Shown piece after piece: positions 9,059 to 18,136 of a stretch of DNA of 64,000 bases. Numbering within the stretch: position 1 is the stretch's first letter; each line of letters begins with the position of its first letter. Origin of the DNA: Salipiger thiooxidans (GTDB lineage Bacteria > Pseudomonadota > Alphaproteobacteria > Rhodobacterales > Rhodobacteraceae); the NCBI RefSeq assembly GCF_900102075.1, contig NZ_FNAV01000004.1, forward strand, positions 186,001 to 250,000, given 5' to 3'. Under the pieces are notes generated by a model that saw only the letters and a list, made by a program, of their open reading frames with translations, made no database searches and was not told the origin of the DNA. The translations under genes and the position numbers were made by a program.

Positions 9059-10435
9059 TCAGCCCCGGGTCATCGCCTCGAGGATGCGGGCCCAGCTGCG
9101 GATGCCCTTGTGGAAGCTCTCGAGGTCGTACTTCTCGTTGGGCGAGTGGATCTGGTCGTCGTCCTTGCCCCAGCCCACCAGCATCGCGTCCATGCCGAGG
9201 ATGGTCTTGAAGTAGCCCGCGATCGGGATCGAGCCGCCGCAGCCGGCATAGGCCGCGGGATCGGGCCACTCGTCCGACAGCGCCTGACGCGCGGCCTCGA
9301 AGCCCGGGTGCTCGATGGACATCTGCGAGGCGGGCGAGCAGCTGTGGTCCTTCCACGCGATCTTGCAGTCGGCGGGCAGCTGCGCCTCGACCCACGCGCG
9401 GAAGTTCTTGCGGATCGCCTCGGGGTCCTGCGTGCCGACCAGACGGAAGCTGATCTTGGCGTGGGCCTTGGACGGCAGCACGGTCTTGAAGCCGTCACCG
9501 GTGTACCCCGACCAGATGCCGTTGATCTCGGCGGTGGGACGGGCCCAGATCATCTCGAGCGGGGTGACCGAGCTTTCGCCCGCGGGGATCGACAGCCCGA
9601 CGTCGCCGAGGAAGGCCTTGTCGTCGAAACCGAGCCCTTCCCATTGCGCCTTCAGCTCGTCGGACAGCACCGGCACGCCCTCGTAGAGCTCGGGCACCTG
9701 GATCACCCCGTCGTCGTCGAAGAGCCCGCCGAGGATCTTGGTCAGGACGCGCGCGGGGTTCCTCGCGATGCCGCCGTACATGCCCGAGTGCAGGTCCTTG
9801 TCGGGTCCGGTGATGGTGAGCTCTTCGCCGAGGAGGCCGCGCAGCATGGTCATGATGGCGGGGGTCTTCGACTGGAAGAGCCCGGTGTCGCAGATCAGCG
9901 CCAGCTCTGCCTTCAGCTCGTCGGCGTTCTCCTTCATGAAGGGCACCAGCGAGGGCGAGCCGCTCTCTTCCTCGCCCTCGAGGAAGAAAGTGATCTTGCA
10001 GGGCAGGCTGCCGTGCTCGGCCTTCCATGCGCGGCAGGCCTCGATGAAGGTCATCAGCTGGCCCTTGTCGTCCGCCGCCCCGCGGCCGCGGATCACCGTG
10101 CCCCTGGCGGTCTCCTCGAGCGCCGGATCGAAGGGATCGCGGTCCCAGAGGTTCAGCGGATCGACCGGCTGCACGTCGTAGTGGCCGTAGAACAGGATGT
10201 GCGGGCCGGGGCCGTCGACATGGCCCACCACCATCGGATGGCCGGGGGTGGGGCGCTTCTCGACCGCGACCCCGAGCGAGGCGAGATCCGCCACCAGCCA
10301 GTCGGCGGCGCGGTCGCAGTCGGCCTTGTAGGCGGGGTCGGTCGAGATCGAGGGGATTCGAAGCAGCTCGAGCAGCCGGTCGGTCGCGGCGGGAAGATCG
10401 GTGTCGATGCGGGCGAGAACGGCGTCGAGTGACAT
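9059..10435 (-). CDS. M20 family metallodipeptidase
   Basis: 458-residue zinc exopeptidase of the M20A/ArgE-DapE-PepV-like group ('M20/M25/M40 dipeptidase'). Metal-site motifs are visible: FYGHYDVQPVDPLNLW near residue 80 (His and Asp), RGAADDKGQL near 115, the catalytic EGEEESGS near 150, CDTG near 180, and a late His in the SFHKG segment. The dimerisation domain sits between the two halves. It probably hydrolyses di- or tripeptides in the cytoplasm. ATG 10435 is preceded by AGGAG seven bases upstream; the eight-codon-longer start has no such site. It is separated from the SMR-like gene by 72 bases on the same strand and could be cotranscribed. Confidence 0.88.
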   Translation of the reverse strand: MSLDAVLARIDTDLPAATDRLLELLRIPSISTDPAYKADCDRAADWLVADLASLGVAVEKRPTPGHPMVVGHVDGPGPHILFYGHYDVQPVDPLNLWDRDPFDPALEETARGTVIRGRGAADDKGQLMTFIEACRAWKAEHGSLPCKITFFLEGEEESGSPSLVPFMKENADELKAELALICDTGLFQSKTPAIMTMLRGLLGEELTITGPDKDLHSGMYGGIARNPARVLTKILGGLFDDDGVIQVPELYEGVPVLSDELKAQWEGLGFDDKAFLGDVGLSIPAGESSVTPLEMIWARPTAEINGIWSGYTGDGFKTVLPSKAHAKISFRLVGTQDPEAIRKNFRAWVEAQLPADCKIAWKDHSCSPASQMSIEHPGFEAARQALSDEWPDPAAYAGCGGSIPIAGYFKTILGMDAMLVGWGKDDDQIHSPNEKYDLESFHKGIRSWARILEAMTRG

Positions 10436-10507
10436 GCCAAGGCTCCTGTGTGCGGTCAATTCGGCGCGAGCCTAGCAGCGCCGGGCGCACTGTCCAGAGC
10501 CCGGACC

Positions 10508-10840
10508 TCAGGTTGTCGCGACCGCGAGCCCGACCAGCACGAGCGCCGCCCCGGCCGCCTGCCGAAGGCTCAGCCCCTCGCCGATCAGCAGCGCGTAGGA
10601 AAGCACCAGCAGGGTCTCTGCGGCGATGATGGCGATGTAGACCAGCGACAGCTCGGCCCGGCGCAAGAGCACCATCTCGGCCAGAAATGCGGCGAGAAAA
10701 CCGAGCGAGGCCAAGGCGATGCCCGAATGGCCAAGACCGTGCGAGGTGAGTTTCATGCCGATGGTGGCGACCGCGTATCCTCCGGCGGTCGCGATCACCA
10801 GCAGCGCGGCGGGAATGGTGGGCGAGACGAGTGTCAGCAT
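10508..10840 (-). CDS. Small multidrug-resistance/DMT-like membrane protein
   Basis: 110-residue protein with four hydrophobic segments (about residues 10-28, 40-58, 65-85, 90-108) and almost no loops, the size and layout of SMR (EmrE-like) transporters. The second helix has FLAEMVLLRRAELS and the third starts YIAIIAAETLL. The usual N-terminal membrane glutamate of EmrE (near residue 14) is not evident: the first helix reads ALLVIATAGGYAVATIGMK. Classical drug/proton antiport is therefore uncertain. It is transcribed away from hemA. Family-level call only. Confidence 0.65.
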   Translation of the reverse strand: MLTLVSPTIPAALLVIATAGGYAVATIGMKLTSHGLGHSGIALASLGFLAAFLAEMVLLRRAELSLVYIAIIAAETLLVLSYALLIGEGLSLRQAAGAALVLVGLAVATT

Positions 10841-10989
10841 CGGAAATATCCAGGATGTCTCAAATGAAGCTCGAGGCCGCGCCGGGTGGAGGCGGGCGGG
10901 GCCGTCAATTCGGCCAGCTTCAGGATGCGCCGATCGGGAACGGCTGAGTAGTATGGGAAACCCGACCCCCGGGACACGCTCCGAAAGTC

Positions 10990-11003
10990 TTGATGCAAAT
11001 CAA
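10990..11003 (+). promoter_or_regulatory. FnrL/FNR box upstream of hemA
   Basis: TTGATGCAAATCAA is an exact match to the FNR consensus TTGAT-N4-ATCAA. It is centred about 165 bases before the hemA start. In Rhodobacter, hemA is a known member of the oxygen-controlled FnrL regulon, so activation of tetrapyrrole synthesis at low oxygen is the expected role. Binding is inferred, not shown. Confidence 0.85.
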
Positions 11004-11060
11004 GGCCGCGACATTTAGCATCGTTCTAAACCGTGGACATGAGACGATGTGAGCGGTATC

Positions 11061-11078
11061 CATTCACTCCTGTGAATG
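11061..11078 (+). promoter_or_regulatory. Perfect palindrome between FNR box and hemA
   Basis: CATTCAC-TCCT-GTGAATG is a perfect 7-bp inverted repeat with a 4-base spacer, 84 bases before the hemA start. The shape fits a dimeric repressor or activator operator; the factor is unknown. Confidence 0.5.
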
Positions 11079-11162
11079 CGGACCATCTGACTGCGGATGA
11101 CCCCGCAGGAGCTAGCCACGCAGCCCGCAAAAGACGTGGCACGACCAAGGAAGGAGATACCG

Positions 11163-12386
11163 GTGGACTACACCGCGAAGCTCGACGACGCCCTGACCCG
11201 CCTGCACGACGAAGGCCGCTACCGCACCTTCATCGACATCGAGCGCAAGAAGGGCCAGTTCCCCCACGCCACCTGGCGCAAGGCTGACGGAACCGAGCAG
11301 CCGATCACCGTCTGGTGCGGCAACGACTACCTTGGCATGGGCCAGCATCCCGTCGTCCTGCAGGCGATGCACGAGGCCATCGACGGCACCGGCGCGGGCT
11401 CGGGCGGCACCCGCAACATCTCGGGTACCACGGTCTACCACAAGCGGCTCGAGGCCGAGCTGGCGGACCTGCACGGCAAGGAAGCGGCGCTGGTGTTCTC
11501 GTCGGCCTACATCGCCAACGACGCCACGCTCTCGACCCTGCCCAAGCTGTTCCCCGGGCTGATCATCTATTCCGACGAGCTCAACCACGCCTCGATGATC
11601 GAGGGCATCAAGCGCAACGGCGGTGCCAAGCGGATCTTCCGCCACAACGACACCGCCCACCTGCGCGAGCTGCTCGAGGCCGATGATCCGCGCGCGCCCA
11701 AGCTCATCGCCTTTGAATCGGTCTACTCGATGGACGGCGATTTCGGGCCCATCGAGGCGCTCTGCGATCTCGCCGACGAGTTCAACGCGCTGACCTATCT
11801 CGACGAGGTGCACGCGGTTGGCATGTACGGCCCGCGCGGCGGTGGCGTGGCCGAGCGTGACCGGCTCTCGCATCGCATCGACATCATCAACGGCACCCTC
11901 GGCAAGGCCTTCGGCGTGTTCGGCGGCTACATCGCCGCGAACGAGAAGATGTGCGACGCCATCCGCTCTTACGCGCCGGGCTTCATCTTCACCACCTCGC
12001 TGCCGCCGGCGGTGGCGGCCGGGGCCGCGGCCTCGATCGCGCATCTCAAGACCGACCATGCGCTGCGCGAGAAGCACCAGACCCAGGCCCGGATCCTCAA
12101 GACCCGGCTCAAGGGCATGGGGCTGCCGATCATCGACCACGGCTCGCATATCGTGCCGGTGATCGTGGGTGACCCGAAGCACACCAAGCAGCTGTCCGAC
12201 ATGCTGCTCGAGGGCTATGGCATCTACGTGCAGCCGATCAACTTCCCCACCGTGCCGCGCGGCACCGAGCGTCTGCGCTTCACCCCGTCGCCCGTGCACG
12301 GCCCCGACGAGATGGACCGTCTGGTGCGCGCGCTCGACGAACTTTGGTCGCGCTGCGCCCTCAATCGGCAGGAGCTCAGCGCCTGA
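11163..12386 (+). CDS. hemA: 5-aminolevulinate synthase
   Basis: 407-residue PLP enzyme that condenses glycine and succinyl-CoA to 5-aminolevulinate, the first step of the Shemin (C4) route to heme and other tetrapyrroles. The PLP lysine is in [13 protein letters not shown]; other family marks are [12 protein letters not shown], the [11 protein letters not shown] loop and the [11 protein letters not shown] segment. The start is GTG 11163 with AAGGAG six bases upstream, giving [11 protein letters not shown] as in Rhodobacter HemA (also 407 residues). The longer ATG frame from 11097 lacks such support. Upstream FNR box and palindrome point to oxygen-linked control; a strong intrinsic terminator follows. 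Confidence 0.96.
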   Translation: MDYTAKLDDALTRLHDEGRYRTFIDIERKKGQFPHATWRKADGTEQPITVWCGNDYLGMGQHPVVLQAMHEAIDGTGAGSGGTRNISGTTVYHKRLEAELADLHGKEAALVFSSAYIANDATLSTLPKLFPGLIIYSDELNHASMIEGIKRNGGAKRIFRHNDTAHLRELLEADDPRAPKLIAFESVYSMDGDFGPIEALCDLADEFNALTYLDEVHAVGMYGPRGGGVAERDRLSHRIDIINGTLGKAFGVFGGYIAANEKMCDAIRSYAPGFIFTTSLPPAVAAGAAASIAHLKTDHALREKHQTQARILKTRLKGMGLPIIDHGSHIVPVIVGDPKHTKQLSDMLLEGYGIYVQPINFPTVPRGTERLRFTPSPVHGPDEMDRLVRALDELWSRCALNRQELSA

Positions 12387-12737
12387 CGCGCTCACGCCCG
12401 CTATCCGGGACGTGATCGGTGTTTCATTGCCTCCCGTGCCCCGGCATGGGAGGTTTTTTATGGATGGGTCACGGTCTCGCCCCGGCTTCCGACACAGGGA
12501 AGCCCGGAACGCGGTCGAGAATTTCGGATGACGATTTAGGAACTTCCGAGGCGCTCGACGCGTTCGGCGGGGGAAACGCGAATGGCCGGGCGGTGCGCAG
12601 ATCCATGCTCATCGCTCGTTAGAACTCTGTAAACCCTGTTGTGATGTGCTAACGTCGTATCAATAAAGCGCGCGACGCGAATCGCGAACGCGTGAGTGGG
12701 CAGGGCTACTTGGGACAGCGGTAACTGGGTTGAACGC
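12387..12737. other. Intergenic region between hemA and the RodZ-like gene (351 bp)
   Basis: Holds the hemA terminator (12430-12459) and presumably the promoter of the next gene. The AT-richer stretch around 12610-12670 is the likely promoter site, but no convincing hexamer pair stands out. No gene is seen. Confidence 0.6.
12430..12459 (+). terminator. Intrinsic terminator of hemA
   Basis: CCTCCCGTGCC (12430-12440) pairs with GGCATGGGAGG (12443-12453), one G-U pair, directly followed by six T residues. Confidence 0.9.
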
Positions 12738-14342
12738 ATGATCGGGCGGAAATCCTCACGTAAGCCGGAGGCGGTTGTCGACGAAGACACACCGCGCGGG
12801 TTCGACGATTTCACGTTGCGGCTTGGCGACGTGATGCGTGGCGAACGTGCGACCATGGGTAAGTCGCTTCTCGACGTGCAGCGCGAGCTTCGGATCAAGG
12901 CGAGCTACATCGCCGCGATCGAGAATTGCGATCCTTCCGCCTTCGACACGCCGGGCTTCATCGCCGGTTACGTGCGCTCCTATGCCCGCTATCTCGGGAT
13001 GGATCCCGACGAATGCTTCCAGCAGTTCTGCGCCGAAAGCGGCTTTGCCGTGGCCCATGGCATGTCCGAGAAAGCATCGACCATCCGCAAGCCGCAACCG
13101 GGCGAGCCGCTCCGCTCCTCGGCCCGCGACCCGTTCGAGGAACCGCGGATGCCCTTCGTGCCTGCCGGCGACTCGCTGCTGTCGCGGATCGAGCCCGGGG
13201 CCATCGGCTCGATGCTGGTGCTGATCGCGCTGATCGGTGGCATCGGTTACGGCGGCTGGTCGGTCCTGCGCGAGGTGCAGCGCGTGCAGCTTGCGCCCGT
13301 GGACCAGACCCCGGTGGTGCTGAGCGAGCTTGACCCGCTGGAAGGGGCCATCGTGCCCGAGACCGACGACGACGTTGAGGTCGCGCGCGCCGAGGGCGTC
13401 GGTGCCTTCTCGCCCCCGGGCTCCGAGGCGCTCGCCAGGCTCTACCGGCCGCAGGCGCTGGACGTGCCGGTGCTGGTGGCGCGCGATGCCCCGATTTCCT
13501 CGCTCGACCCGGCTACGGTCGGCGCCTTCGCGCGGCGCGGCATGACCGCGCCGCAGCCGATGGCGACCCCGGACGGCTCCGAGCGCCAGTTCGCCTCGCT
13601 TCAGGCGCCGCGGATCGCCTCGGCGCCCGGTGCCGTCACGTTGATGGCGGTGCGCCCGGCGTGGGTGCGGGTGCGCGGCAACGGCGGCGTCACGCTCTAC
13701 GAGCGGGTGATGAATGCCGGCGACACCTGGACCGTTCCCGCCGACCAGCTCGAGCCGCGGCTCAACGTTGGGGAATCCGGCGCCGTCTATTTCTCGATGA
13801 ACGGCAACACCTACGGCCCGGTCGGCCCCTCCGGCACCGTGACGAGCGAGCTGCCGCTGGTGCCCGACGTGCTGAACGCCGCCTATACTCCCGCCGACCC
13901 TCAGCGCGATGGCGACCTGCAGCAGATGCTGGCCGACCTGCGTCTCAACAGCGGCCCCGCCGGCATCCCCGGCATGCCCAAGGTGCTCGAGGACGGCGCC
14001 CCCGGCGTGATGATGATTGCGGTGCGCCCGGCGTGGGTGCGGGTGCGTGCGGCCGACGGCTCGGTGATCTACGAGGCGATCATGAACGCCGGTGACACCT
14101 TCAAGCTGCCGGCCACCGAAGAGCCTGCCACCCTGCGCGTGGGCGAATCCGGCGCTGTCTACTTCGCGGTGAACGGCCAGACCTACGGGCCGGCCGGCGC
14201 CAAGGGCGCGGTGACCAAGAACCTCGCGCTCTCGGTCGAGAATCTCACCCAGACCTATCAGGTGGCCGACGCGACCCGCGATTCGGACCTCGAGCGGGTC
14301 GTGGCCGAACTGAACGATACCACCGCGACCCTCACCGACTGA
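12738..14342 (+). CDS. RodZ-like helix-turn-helix membrane protein with duplicated DUF4115 domain
   Basis: 534 residues. The N-terminal HTH_25 domain (about residues 20-110: SLLDVQRELRIKASYIAAIEN, then FIAGYVRSYARYLGMD) is the RodZ-type cytoplasmic domain that binds MreB in cell-shape control. One transmembrane helix follows near residue 155 (IGSMLVLIALIGGIGYGGW). The periplasmic part carries the C-terminal DUF4115 fold twice (about residues 300-380 and 425-505), each with AVRPAWVRVR, MNAGDTW/F, VGESGAVYF and NG.TYGP. RodZ usually has one. The start at ATG 12738 leaves out a 14-codon upstream extension. The neighbour is ispG, a common arrangement. Role in rod shape or division is inference. 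Confidence 0.85.
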   Translation: MIGRKSSRKPEAVVDEDTPRGFDDFTLRLGDVMRGERATMGKSLLDVQRELRIKASYIAAIENCDPSAFDTPGFIAGYVRSYARYLGMDPDECFQQFCAESGFAVAHGMSEKASTIRKPQPGEPLRSSARDPFEEPRMPFVPAGDSLLSRIEPGAIGSMLVLIALIGGIGYGGWSVLREVQRVQLAPVDQTPVVLSELDPLEGAIVPETDDDVEVARAEGVGAFSPPGSEALARLYRPQALDVPVLVARDAPISSLDPATVGAFARRGMTAPQPMATPDGSERQFASLQAPRIASAPGAVTLMAVRPAWVRVRGNGGVTLYERVMNAGDTWTVPADQLEPRLNVGESGAVYFSMNGNTYGPVGPSGTVTSELPLVPDVLNAAYTPADPQRDGDLQQMLADLRLNSGPAGIPGMPKVLEDGAPGVMMIAVRPAWVRVRAADGSVIYEAIMNAGDTFKLPATEEPATLRVGESGAVYFAVNGQTYGPAGAKGAVTKNLALSVENLTQTYQVADATRDSDLERVVAELNDTTATLTD

Positions 14343-14498
14343 TCCCCGAACCGTCCCGTCGCGCAAGATGCGGGGCGCGGAAACGGCGTGCCGCACGTCC
14401 CTGCGGGCGGAGCTCTCGGAAAGGAGACTGGCCCCGACGGCGCGAGAGCGCTAGATAGGCGGGGAAACGACAGACGCTCTCAGGAGGAGCTTCGCGGT

Positions 14499-15632
14499 AT
14501 GAGTCACAATCCCATCCGACCCTGGCGCAGCATCGAGCGGCGCAAGTCCCGCCAGATCATGGTCGGGAACGTGCCGGTTGGGGGCGACGCGCCGATCTCG
14601 GTCCAGACCATGACCAACACCGTCACCACGGATGTCAGGGCGACCATCGAGCAGGTGCAGCGCGCCGCCGAGGCGGGCGCCGACATCGTGCGGGTCTCGG
14701 TGCCGGACGAGGCGAGCTCGAAAGCGCTGAAGGAGATCGTTCGCGAGAGCCCGGTGCCGATCGTCGCGGACATCCATTTCCACTACAAGCGCGGCATCGA
14801 AAGCGCCGAGGCCGGCGCCGCCTGCCTGCGCATCAATCCCGGCAACATCGGGAGCGAGGCGCGCGTGCGCGAGGTCATCGCCGCCGCCCGCGACAACGGC
14901 TGCTCGATGCGCATCGGCGTCAACGGCGGCAGCCTCGAGCGGCACCTGCTCGAGAAATACGGCGAGCCGTGCCCCGAGGCGATGGTCGAATCCGCGCTGG
15001 ATCACATCCGCATTCTCGAGGACAACGACTTCCACGAATTCAAGATCTCGGTGAAGGCCTCGGACGTGTTCCTCTCCGCCGCCGCCTACATGGGCCTCGC
15101 CGAGGCCACCGACAAACCCATCCACCTCGGCATCACCGAGGCGGGCGGGCTGACCTCGGGCACCATCAAGAGCGCCATCGGCCTTGGCCAGCTCTTGTGG
15201 ATGGGCATCGGCGACACGTTGCGGGTGAGCCTCTCGGCCGACCCGGTCGAGGAGATCAAGGTCGGCTACGAGATCCTCAAGTCGCTGGGGCTGCGCCACC
15301 GCGGCGTCAACATCATCTCCTGCCCATCCTGCGCGCGTCAGGGCTTCGACGTGATCAAGACCGTCGAGGCGCTGGAGAAGCGGCTCGAGCACATCAAGAC
15401 GCCGATGTCGCTTTCGATTATCGGCTGCGTGGTGAACGGGCCGGGCGAGGCGCTGATGACCGATGTGGGCTTCACCGGCGGCGGTGCCGGCAGCGGCATG
15501 GTCTACCTGGCCGGCAAGGCGAGCCACAAGATGTCGAACGACCAGATGATCGAGCACATCGTCGAGGAGGTCGAGAAGAAGGCCGCCGAGATCGAGGCGC
15601 AGGAGCCAGGCGCCGCGCAGGCCGCGGAGTGA
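14499..15632 (+). CDS. ispG: 4-hydroxy-3-methylbut-2-enyl diphosphate synthase
   Basis: 377-residue iron-sulfur enzyme of the MEP isoprenoid pathway that converts 2-C-methyl-D-erythritol 2,4-cyclodiphosphate to HMBPP. The TIM-barrel part is clear ([28 protein letters not shown]). The 4Fe-4S cysteines are in [11 protein letters not shown] and [13 protein letters not shown] 14499 has AGGAGGAG nine bases upstream and starts the conserved [17 protein letters not shown] region. It follows the RodZ-like gene by 156 bases and may share its transcript. One base after its stop begins a histidine-kinase remnant. Confidence 0.96.
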   Translation: MSHNPIRPWRSIERRKSRQIMVGNVPVGGDAPISVQTMTNTVTTDVRATIEQVQRAAEAGADIVRVSVPDEASSKALKEIVRESPVPIVADIHFHYKRGIESAEAGAACLRINPGNIGSEARVREVIAAARDNGCSMRIGVNGGSLERHLLEKYGEPCPEAMVESALDHIRILEDNDFHEFKISVKASDVFLSAAAYMGLAEATDKPIHLGITEAGGLTSGTIKSAIGLGQLLWMGIGDTLRVSLSADPVEEIKVGYEILKSLGLRHRGVNIISCPSCARQGFDVIKTVEALEKRLEHIKTPMSLSIIGCVVNGPGEALMTDVGFTGGGAGSGMVYLAGKASHKMSNDQMIEHIVEEVEKKAAEIEAQEPGAAQAAE

Positions 15633-15633
15633 T

Positions 15634-15801
15634 GTGATCCGGGACGGGGCGAAGCTGCGGGCGGTGCACGTGGACCCGGTCAAACTCGGGGCGGCGCTGC
15701 TCGAACTCATCAGCAACGCCCGCGAAGCCCTGATCGGCGGGGGCGAGATCGTGCTCAGGTCGGCGCCGGGGCGGGGCACCCGAATCCGGTTGGTCCTGCC
15801 G
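15634..15801 (+). pseudogene. Remnant of a sensor histidine kinase ATPase domain
   Basis: Immediately after ispG a 56-codon frame reads VDPVKLGAALLELISNAREAL (N-box of HATPase_c), then GGG and at once EIVLRSAPGRGTRIRLVLP, which is the last strand of the same domain. The D-box, ATP lid and G2 region that should lie between (about 45-50 codons) are missing, as if deleted through the shared GG. No kinase N-terminus is present. It cannot bind ATP normally. The frame stays open further only because it runs antisense to the dsbA-like gene. Confidence 0.6.
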
Positions 15802-15863
15802 GCGGTGCCGCCGGGGGCGGCGCGGGCGCGGATGAACCGCCTGCGTGACGGCGACGGCAAGCG

Positions 15864-15881
15864 CCGTCCGGGGCCGGACGG
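15864..15881 (-). terminator. Hairpin downstream of the DsbA-like gene
   Basis: CCGTCCGG and CCGGACGG form a perfect inverted repeat with a 2-base centre, 28 bases after the stop of the minus-strand gene. There is no T tract. It could serve either strand. Confidence 0.45.
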
Positions 15882-15909
15882 AGCCCGCCCCCGGCAAGAC
15901 CCTGGGGGA

Positions 15910-16680
15910 TCAGCCCTCGGCGCGAATCTGCGCCACGAGATCGCGCATGCCGTCGAGCGGCACGTAGCCGCGCAGCATCTCGCTTTCGAAGACGAAGCTC
16001 GGCGTGCCGTTGATCTGCAGGCGGGTCGCCAGCTCGCGGGTTTCCTGGATGCGGCGAGTGATCTCCGGGTCGGACATGCGCGCGAGGATCGCGTCGGCAT
16101 CGAGGCCCAGAGTGTCGGCAAGACGGCGCAGCACCGGCTCCGAGGGCTCGCCCTCGAGCGTCATCAGCGCGTCGTGAACCGACTTGTAGGCATCGTCCCC
16201 GGCCTCGAGCTGGGTGGCGATGGCAAAGCGCGACGAGGTCACCGAGGCTTCGCCGAGGATCGGGAATTCCTTCATGATGAAGCGGATGTTGCCATCGCTC
16301 TCGATCAGCTCCTCGACCTCGGGGAAGGCACGGCGGCAGTAGCCGCAGCGGTAGTCCGAGAATTCGATGATGGTGACGTCGCCGTCGGGGTTGCCGCCGA
16401 CCCAGCTGTAGCCATCGCGGAACAGCGCATCGGAGTTGTCGGCGACGAGCTGGTCATCGGCGGCGGCCTGCTGCTGGGCCTGCTTGGCCTCGAGCGCGTT
16501 GACCGCTTCCATGATCACCTCGGGGTTCTCGAGCAGGTATTCGCGGACCTGCGCGCCGAAGGCCTGGCGCTGCTCGGGCGTCATGCCCGAGAAGTCGAGA
16601 TCCTGCGCGGCGAGCGGCGAGGCGAGCATGCCGGCGGCGAGGGTCAGCGCGGTGGCGGGGCGTTTCAGTCGGGTCAGCAT
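15910..16680 (-). CDS. DsbA-family periplasmic thiol:disulfide oxidoreductase
   Basis: 256 residues with a signal peptide (MLTRLKRPATALTLAAGMLA, cleavage near SPLAA-QD), a helical N-terminal region (about residues 30-80, EQRQAFGAQVREYLLENPE, as in ScsC/Com1-like proteins) and a DsbA thioredoxin fold with the active site FSDYRCGYCRRAFPEV near residue 105. The cis-proline side of the fold reads QINGTPSFVF. The N-terminal segment resembles the oligomerising region of Com1/ScsC-type disulfide isomerases. ATG 16680 has GGAG five bases upstream. It lies 44 bases after the M48 protease gene on the same strand, suggesting an envelope-quality-control pair. Confidence 0.88.
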   Translation of the reverse strand: MLTRLKRPATALTLAAGMLASPLAAQDLDFSGMTPEQRQAFGAQVREYLLENPEVIMEAVNALEAKQAQQQAAADDQLVADNSDALFRDGYSWVGGNPDGDVTIIEFSDYRCGYCRRAFPEVEELIESDGNIRFIMKEFPILGEASVTSSRFAIATQLEAGDDAYKSVHDALMTLEGEPSEPVLRRLADTLGLDADAILARMSDPEITRRIQETRELATRLQINGTPSFVFESEMLRGYVPLDGMRDLVAQIRAEG

Positions 16681-16724
16681 GGGGTCTCCAATGTCTATCT
16701 CGTCGCGTGTGTGGCGGGCCCGCG

Positions 16725-18080
16725 TCAGCGCGTGGCCTTGGCTCTTTCGGCTGCGTCTAGCACGTCCTGCGCCCGACGCCACGGGGCGGATCCCCGCGGC
16801 AGCAGATCGGTGGCGCGCTTGGCGTGGATCCCGGCGTCCTTGAGGCGGCCGCCGAGGGCGTAGCGCTGCGCCGTCGCCTCCGAGGCCATGCCGGCATTGC
16901 CGCTCTGTGCATAGGCCACCGAGAGGTCGCGCAGCACCCGGGCGTCGCGCCAGTCGCGGCCGCGTGCCTCTTCCAGCGTCTGCAGCGCCGCCGAGGTCTG
17001 GCCCGCCGCAAGCTGCGCCCGGCCGAGCCCGGCAAGGATCTGGGCGTTGCGCGGGGCAAGGCTGCGGGCCTGGGAATAGACCTTCACGGCAGCGGCAGCC
17101 TGCCGCGACTCGAGCAGGATCTGGCCCTTGAGGTCGTAATAGAACGGATCGCGCGGGCGCAGCGCGATAGCGCCGTCGATGGCCCGCAGCGCGCCCTTGA
17201 GATCGGATTGCTGGTGCCGCGCCGCGGCCTCGGCCATCAGCGCGATGTCCTTCGAGGGCAGGCGGTCGAGCCGCCCCAGCGTCCATTTCGGCGCCCGCAG
17301 GAAGGCCTCGAGCTTGGCGCGGGCGCGGGCGAACCAGTAGGCGGCCTCGGCATTTCGCGGCGCCCCGGGCCCGGCGGCGGCCACCAGCCCCTTGAGCGTG
17401 CGCAGCCGGTCCGTGGTCAGCGGGTGGCTGCGCATGTAGGGATCCTGACGCCCGGCGGACAGCGCCTCCTGCCCGCGGAACAGTTCCTGCACCTCGATGG
17501 CGCCGGCGGGGTCGATGCCGGCCCGCGCAAGCGTCCGGACCGAGGTGATGTCGGCCGAGCTTTCCTCGGCGCGGGTGTGGGCGAGGAAGTTGCGCATCGC
17601 GGCGCTCTGGGTGCCGAGCAGCACGCCGAAGGCGGCGTCGCCGCTGCCGGTCGCGGCCCCTGTGGCGGCGGCCAGCGCCATGCCGAGCGCCGAGGCGGTG
17701 CGGGCGCTGCGCATGTTGCCGAGCCGGCGGGTGATGTGGCCGTTGGTGATGTGGGCGGCCTCGTGGGCGATCACCGCCTGCAGGGCCTCGGGGCTCTCGA
17801 GCTTCAGGACCAGCCCGGAGTGGATGTAGATCGCGGTGGGGTCGACGATGAAGGCGTTGAGGCTGCTGTCATGCACCAGCACGATCTGAACCTGCGACGG
17901 GCTCAGCCCGGCGGCCTGCAGAACCGGCTGGGCGAGGGCGCCGAGCGCATACTCGATATCTGCGTCGCGCAGCAGCGAGACCGCCCGCGCGGGCGCGGCC
18001 GCCGACAGGGCGAACACGGCTGCAAACAGCAGAATGGCCAGCGGCCTCGTGACGGTGGCCGCGGTCTTGGCGCCGGACAT
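16725..18080 (-). CDS. M48 family metalloprotease with TPR repeats (BepA-like)
   Basis: 451 residues: signal peptide or anchor (residues 10-30), an M48 peptidase domain with the zinc motif VIAHEAAHITNGH near residue 115 and the downstream zinc glutamate in EESSAD near residue 175, then C-terminal tetratricopeptide-like helices (residues 270-445). This is the layout of BepA/YfgC, a periplasmic protease and chaperone for outer-membrane proteins such as LptD. ATG 18080 is preceded by GGGAGGG. Its partner downstream is a DsbA-like oxidoreductase, which fits BepA's role in disulfide-containing outer-membrane assembly; that link is inference. Confidence 0.88.
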   Translation of the reverse strand: MSGAKTAATVTRPLAILLFAAVFALSAAAPARAVSLLRDADIEYALGALAQPVLQAAGLSPSQVQIVLVHDSSLNAFIVDPTAIYIHSGLVLKLESPEALQAVIAHEAAHITNGHITRRLGNMRSARTASALGMALAAATGAATGSGDAAFGVLLGTQSAAMRNFLAHTRAEESSADITSVRTLARAGIDPAGAIEVQELFRGQEALSAGRQDPYMRSHPLTTDRLRTLKGLVAAAGPGAPRNAEAAYWFARARAKLEAFLRAPKWTLGRLDRLPSKDIALMAEAAARHQQSDLKGALRAIDGAIALRPRDPFYYDLKGQILLESRQAAAAVKVYSQARSLAPRNAQILAGLGRAQLAAGQTSAALQTLEEARGRDWRDARVLRDLSVAYAQSGNAGMASEATAQRYALGGRLKDAGIHAKRATDLLPRGSAPWRRAQDVLDAAERAKATR

Positions 18081-18136
18081 TGACCCTCCCCTGCATCGCC
18101 CGTAAGCGGGTGCCCGGGCCACCATGGGAGAGCATG

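Larger units (their letters stand above)
10841..11162. other. hemA upstream regulatory region (322 bp)
   Basis: There is no credible gene in this divergent spacer between the SMR-like gene and hemA. It contains a perfect FNR-type box (10990-11003), a perfect 7+7 inverted repeat (11061-11078) and the AAGGAG ribosome-binding site of hemA (11151-11156). Confidence 0.7.

Noticed and set aside
11097-11162. The upstream ATG frame extension of hemA
   Set aside because: The GTG at 11163 has an ideal AAGGAG and gives the standard 407-residue protein.
15802-16863. Continuation of the histidine-kinase remnant frame to 16863
   Set aside because: Beyond 15801 the frame is only the antisense of the DsbA-like gene and part of the M48 protease gene.
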